DNA of 8,550 nucleotides from the NCBI GenBank assembly GCA_035545895.1, contig DASZXJ010000183.1, forward strand, positions 1-8,550, read 5' to 3'. How positions within the stretch are numbered: position 1 is the stretch's first letter; each line of letters begins with the position of its first letter. This stretch comes from DASZXJ01 sp035545895 (GTDB lineage: Bacteria; Planctomycetota; Phycisphaerae; Tepidisphaerales; Tepidisphaeraceae). The notes beneath the pieces are model-generated. The model saw nothing but the letters and a program-made list of their open reading frames with translations, did no database searches and had not been told where the DNA came from. Below, piece after piece: positions 5,716 through 8,550 of the stretch. Both the position numbers and the translations under genes were made by a program.

Positions 5716-6463
5716 TGATATTCTCCACCTCGGAGATGGAATGGTTATTCTTCATCTGTCGCAATACATAGCCGCAACCGATCCAGATCACCGCAACCGC
5801 GGCGCCGGCCAGCGCGAGATAACCGGCGCTGTCCATCAGCGAATTCTTCACCAGCCCGGCGCCAATCAGCGTCGCAGGGATCGCTTCGGGAAGCAAGCCG
5901 ATCAACGTGCCGACCAGAAAATGGTGATGTCGCACATGCGACAGCCCAAGACACGTGTTGGCGAGCATCGCATGGCCGGGCAACTGACGCACGAGAAACA
6001 CCCCGACAATGCCCTGCTCGTGGATTATCTCCGCCCACTTGCGAAGCTTGGGCCATTTGCGAAGCACCCAGTCGCGCCCGGCCCATCGTATGCAAAGAAA
6101 CACGACGTAATGGCCAAGCAACGTGCCTGCCTGAACGATCAACAGTCCGATCCAAAAACCGAAGGCCGCGCCACCCGCGGCACAAAGCAGCAGCCGCGGG
6201 ATGCCGCAAGCCACCAGGATCGCGACCGCAAACGTGCTGACGGGATATACCCAAAGCCCCAGGCTCGTCAGCGTTGCGCGAACTCGCTCGGCGTCGGCGA
6301 GCCACGCTCGAATCGGGGTGAGATGCACCACCAGCGCCGCCGCCATGAGCAAGCCGCCGATGAGCAGCACCCGGCCCAGCGCCCCGGGCTTCTTGCGGGT
6401 CACGGCGCTGTCGTGGGGCATCGGACCTCGCGAACTGGTCGAAACTGGAGCGCTGTATTCCAT
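5708..6463 (-). CDS. TVP38/TMEM64 (VTT-domain) family membrane protein
   Basis: This 251-residue integral membrane protein has hydrophobic segments at about 31-48, 74-94, 97-127, 184-204 and 213-234. The VTT/SNARE-associated core is recognisable: ACGIPRLLLCAAGGAAFGFW (85-104), a polar helix with QAGTLLGHYVVFLCIRWAGR (111-130), then a charged linker, FLVRQLPGHAMLANTCLGLS (156-175) and LPEAIPATLIGAGL (191-204). The pattern of re-entrant Gly/Pro loops and a central Arg fits TVP38/TMEM64, a distant relative of DedA proteins, some of which help return undecaprenyl phosphate to the inner leaflet. Its true substrate is unknown. It lies 19 nt after the aminotransferase stop and overlaps the oxidoreductase start by 8 nt, so it sits inside the sugar operon. 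ATG 6463 has no good ribosome binding site. ATG 6421 has a GAGG just upstream and would remove 14 polar residues. Confidence 0.82.
   Translation of the reverse strand: MEYSAPVSTSSRGPMPHDSAVTRKKPGALGRVLLIGGLLMAAALVVHLTPIRAWLADAERVRATLTSLGLWVYPVSTFAVAILVACGIPRLLLCAAGGAAFGFWIGLLIVQAGTLLGHYVVFLCIRWAGRDWVLRKWPKLRKWAEIIHEQGIVGVFLVRQLPGHAMLANTCLGLSHVRHHHFLVGTLIGLLPEAIPATLIGAGLVKNSLMDSAGYLALAGAAVAVIWIGCGYVLRQMKNNHSISEVENINE
5723..5731 (-). promoter_or_regulatory. Ribosome binding site of the oxidoreductase gene
   Basis: The minus strand reads GAGGTGGAG here, 7 nt before ATG 5715. It lies inside the 3' end of the upstream membrane protein gene and fixes the oxidoreductase start despite the 8-nt overlap. 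Confidence 0.65.
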
Positions 6464-6482
6464 GAATGCGAATCTATCGTCG

Positions 6483-7589
6483 CTACTTCAGGAACTTCCT
6501 GATCGCTTCCGCCACCGATTTCACCTCGGCTTCGGTCAGCGTCGGGAACATCGGCAGGCTCAGGATGCGCTTGCAGTAATCCTCGGTACGCGGCAATGAA
6601 ACCGGCGCGCCATAAAGATCGGTAATGGCCGGCTGAAGATGGTTGGGTACGGGATAGTGCACGCCCGATTCAATGCCCGCTTCCTTGAGCGACCGCGCCA
6701 AAGCTTCGCGCTTGTCGTTGTTCTCCAGGCGAATGACGAACATGTGATAAACGCTTTCGGTAACACCGGCTTCATCCTTGGGCGGCAAGGTGATGGCTTT
6801 CAAATCCGCCAGTTCGCGGCGATACCACTCGGCAGCGCGACGCCGGCCGGCATTGAGGTCATCCAGCACCTTCAACTGCTCGCGGCCGACAGCCGCCTGG
6901 ATTTCATTGAAGCGGAGATTGAAGCCAACCTTTTCGTGCAGATATTTATCCTTGCGCCCGTGGTTGCGGAGCATGCCGACCGATTTGGCAATGGCTTCAT
7001 CGTCAGTCAGGATGGCTCCGCCGTCGCCGTAGACGGTGAGGTTTTTTGAAGGATAAAAACTGAGGGCCGCGTGCGCGCCATAACTGCCGGCGCGCTTTCC
7101 TTTGTACTTTGCACCATGAGACTGGGCGCAATCTTCGATGATCCAAAGGCCGTGATCGGCAGCCAGTTTCTTCATCGCATCGATGTTGGCGGGACGACCA
7201 TAAAGATGCACCGGCAGAATGCCGACCGTTCGTTTGGTGATTTTCTTGGCGGCATCGATCGGGTCGATGGTGTAGGTTTCATCAAGATCGCAGAACACCG
7301 GTTTGGCGCCGACGTGGATCATCGGCTCGATGCTCGGAAACGCCGTGAGCGAAGGCACGAGGATTTCATCGCCCGGCTTGAGGTTTTGGGCGATGTGCAG
7401 CAGGTGAACCGCGGCAGTCCATGAGGAACTGAGCACGCAGAATTTTCGTCCGAAATAGGCCGCCAGTTCAGCCTCGAACGCTTTGCATTCCTGGCCGAGG
7501 ATGTAGTTGCCGGATTTGGCGACTTCGAGAATTCGCCGGTCGATGATTTCGCTTTGATGAACGCGCGATAGAGGTATTTTGCCTGCCAT
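6483..7589 (-). CDS. DegT/DnrJ/EryC1/StrS family PLP-dependent sugar aminotransferase
   Basis: The 368-residue product matches the family's length. It would transfer an amino group, usually from glutamate, to a keto nucleotide sugar in the cytoplasm, using pyridoxal phosphate. Key features: IPLSRV (5-10); LKPGDEILVPSLTAFPS (70-86); VHLYGRPANIDAM (127-139); IIEDCAQSHGAKYKGKRAGS (150-169) with the cofactor-contacting Asp153 and Gln156; SFYPSKNLTVYGDGGAI (177-193) with the Schiff-base Lys182; RNHGR (208-212); and GFNLRFNEIQAA (222-233). The phosphate-binding loop reads SSSWTAA (54-60), where the family usually has SGTxA, so Trp replaces Gly. The start at 7589 is set by AAGGAG 10 nt upstream. It is the first gene of a four-gene minus-strand cluster. 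ArnB, WbpE and similar aminotransferases are the relevant relatives, but the exact substrate cannot be told. Confidence 0.9.
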   Translation of the reverse strand: MAGKIPLSRVHQSEIIDRRILEVAKSGNYILGQECKAFEAELAAYFGRKFCVLSSSWTAAVHLLHIAQNLKPGDEILVPSLTAFPSIEPMIHVGAKPVFCDLDETYTIDPIDAAKKITKRTVGILPVHLYGRPANIDAMKKLAADHGLWIIEDCAQSHGAKYKGKRAGSYGAHAALSFYPSKNLTVYGDGGAILTDDEAIAKSVGMLRNHGRKDKYLHEKVGFNLRFNEIQAAVGREQLKVLDDLNAGRRRAAEWYRRELADLKAITLPPKDEAGVTESVYHMFVIRLENNDKREALARSLKEAGIESGVHYPVPNHLQPAITDLYGAPVSLPRTEDYCKRILSLPMFPTLTEAEVKSVAEAIRKFLK

Positions 7590-7599
7590 GGCTTTTGAA

Positions 7600-7605
7600 C
7601 TCCTT
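7600..7605 (-). promoter_or_regulatory. Ribosome binding site of the aminotransferase gene
   Basis: The minus strand reads AAGGAG here, 10 nt before ATG 7589. It is the clearest Shine-Dalgarno sequence in the window and decides the start. Confidence 0.7.
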
Positions 7606-7630
7606 AAAGGACGACTGAGATAACGGTGAT

Positions 7631-7636
7631 CTTATA
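7631..7636 (-). promoter_or_regulatory. Possible -10 box for the aminotransferase operon
   Basis: The minus strand reads TATAAG, five of six bases of the sigma-70 -10 consensus, about 40 nt before the start codon. No good -35 box is seen at the right distance: the nearest TTTACC is only 14 nt away. This is weak evidence for a promoter in the purL-aminotransferase gap. Confidence 0.22.
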
Positions 7637-7686
7637 CAGATTGACGGCCGGGTAAAGCGCAATGCAAACGCAGAAAAGAAAAGAGT

Positions 7687-7772
7687 TTAACCACAAAGAT
7701 CACAGAGGACACAGAGGCGAAGAAACAAACATCAGACCTCCACTCTGTGTCCTTTGTGATCTCTGTGGTTGA
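7687..7772. repeat. CACAGAG-type hairpin between purL and the sugar operon
   Basis: Left arm 7687-7716 and right arm 7743-7772 are inverted copies of about 30 nt with few mismatches, separated by 26 nt. The left arm (TTAACCACAAAGATCACAGA and onward) is 28/31 identical to arm A at 594-624 when one extra base is included. It begins 48 nt past the purL stop. On the minus strand the hairpin is followed by a pyrimidine-rich run (CTCTTTTCTTTTCTG), so it might terminate purL transcription, but its main identity is an interspersed repeat. Confidence 0.75.
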
Positions 7773-7820
7773 ACAAAATTTGTCGGCGACTTGGCGGCTC
7801 GGCGGTTGCCTTGGATGCAT

Positions 7821-8550
7821 TTACCAATCGAGCGTGCCGCGCCAGGCAGAAGTTAATTCGTCGATGTCAACCGAACATTCCGGACCGCAGACAAGGTTTG
7901 GCTCGGCTGTGACGTTGCCCAGAACCTTGATGGCTGTGCCTCGCTGGCCGAGGAGTTTTTCGACATCGGCCAGGCGCTGCGACTGGATTTCAACCAAATA
8001 GCGGGCATTGCTTTCGGAAAATGGATCGTCGCATTCGATCGATAGGCCCAGTCCCGACGCAATGCACATCTCGGCAGCAGCCACCAGCACCCCGCCGTCG
8101 CTGACATCATGGCAGCTCAAAACCATGCCGCGCGAAATCGCCTCGGCCACCGCTTTGTGCACGGACGCCAGCGCCGGCAGATTCACTGCTTTGGGATAAA
8201 CCAGGCACAATCGCCCTTCGCGCGGGTCTTTCAAATCCATCGTGACACACTTTCGCACATCCGGGACGACGCCGATTGCGCTGATCAAGAGCGTTCGCGG
8301 AATACGAATTACCTGATTCGTTTCGCGATTGGTGAACTGATTGTGCAAGCTGTCCTTGCCGGAAATGAAAGGCGTGTCATACGCCAGCGCCGCGGCACGA
8401 CAAGCTTCGCAGGCCGAAACCAGCGTGCCCATCGTGATTTCATCATCAACACTGGGCCAGCAAAAATTATCGAGGATTGCAACGCGTGATGGATCAGCAC
8501 CGACCGCCACCACGTTGCGAATGGCTTCATCAATGGACGCACTGGTCATC
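7821..8550 (-). CDS. purL: Phosphoribosylformylglycinamidine synthase subunit PurL, C-terminal part
   Basis: About 242 C-terminal residues of PurL are present, and the gene runs off the right edge of the window. PurL makes formylglycinamidine ribonucleotide from FGAR, ATP and glutamine-derived ammonia, the fourth step of purine synthesis, in the cytoplasm. Clear family signatures, counted from the first visible Met: IDEAIRNVVAVGADPSRVAI (6-25), LDNFCWPS (26-33), SACEACRAAALAYDTPFISG (45-64) followed by KDSLHNQF (65-72), and the LSCHDVSDGGVLVAAAEM stretch (143-160) near the second ATP-fold active-site region. The visible ATG at 8547-8549 is almost certainly internal, because PurL proteins are typically three times longer. 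It points the same way as the sugar operon, but a gap of 231 bp with a hairpin separates them, so co-transcription is doubtful. Confidence 0.95.
   Translation of the reverse strand, partial: MTSASIDEAIRNVVAVGADPSRVAILDNFCWPSVDDEITMGTLVSACEACRAAALAYDTPFISGKDSLHNQFTNRETNQVIRIPRTLLISAIGVVPDVRKCVTMDLKDPREGRLCLVYPKAVNLPALASVHKAVAEAISRGMVLSCHDVSDGGVLVAAAEMCIASGLGLSIECDDPFSESNARYLVEIQSQRLADVEKLLGQRGTAIKVLGNVTAEPNLVCGPECSVDIDELTSAWRGTLDW

Noticed and set aside
4102..5718. A 538-codon plus-strand open frame opposite the GT2 and oxidoreductase genes
   Set aside because: It is a long antisense shadow typical of GC-rich coding DNA. The minus-strand genes show clear family motifs, while this frame shows none.
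5669..6502. A 277-codon plus-strand open frame opposite the VTT protein
   Set aside because: It is an antisense shadow: very rich in Arg, Gln and His, without motifs, while the minus strand encodes a coherent membrane protein.

Overview
The window looks like chromosomal DNA of a moderately high-GC bacterium of the PVC superphylum, most likely a planctomycete of the Phycisphaerae type. This assignment is an inference. It rests on several interspersed repeats that I associate with such genomes: CACAGAG and CACGAAG arrays, a palindrome coding for SPGTPGE, a TGTCCC-rich motif next to a small helix-turn-helix ORF, and a tandem GGATGAA motif. The gene types are consistent with it: paired ArnT/PMT-like membrane glycosyltransferases, a Gfo/Idh/MocA oxidoreductase, a DegT aminotransferase and a TVP38-type membrane protein.

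Layout: bases 1-885 are a repeat-rich, gene-poor stretch. It holds a strong palindrome (40-103), a small probable HTH protein that may be a gene remnant (286-573), two interleaved inverted repeats (594-789), a second copy of the TGTCCC motif (803-854) and a 15-nt tandem repeat (861-890). On the plus strand, two ArnT/PMT-family glycosyltransferase genes follow (883-2358 and 2355-3989), coupled by an ATGA overlap. They converge with a minus-strand cluster, overlapping it tail to tail by 107 bp. Reading in its own direction, that cluster is a DegT/DnrJ/EryC1 aminotransferase (7589-6483), a TVP38/TMEM64 (VTT) membrane protein (6463-5708), a Gfo/Idh/MocA oxidoreductase (5715-4705) and a soluble GT2 polyprenyl-phosphate-sugar synthase-like enzyme (4638-3883). 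Upstream of the cluster, past another CACAGAG hairpin, lies the 3' end of purL (to 7821), cut by the window edge.

Taken together, the genes outline a cell-envelope sugar pathway. The oxidoreductase and aminotransferase could make an amino sugar nucleotide. The GT2 enzyme could move the sugar onto a polyprenyl phosphate at the cytoplasmic face. One or both GT-C enzymes could transfer it to an acceptor on the outer face of the membrane. The VTT protein could help lipid-carrier recycling, by analogy with DedA proteins. This resembles the logic of arn (ArnB, ArnC, ArnT) but is not an arn operon, and the sugar and acceptor cannot be read from the sequence. No rRNA, tRNA, CRISPR array or intact insertion sequence was seen.
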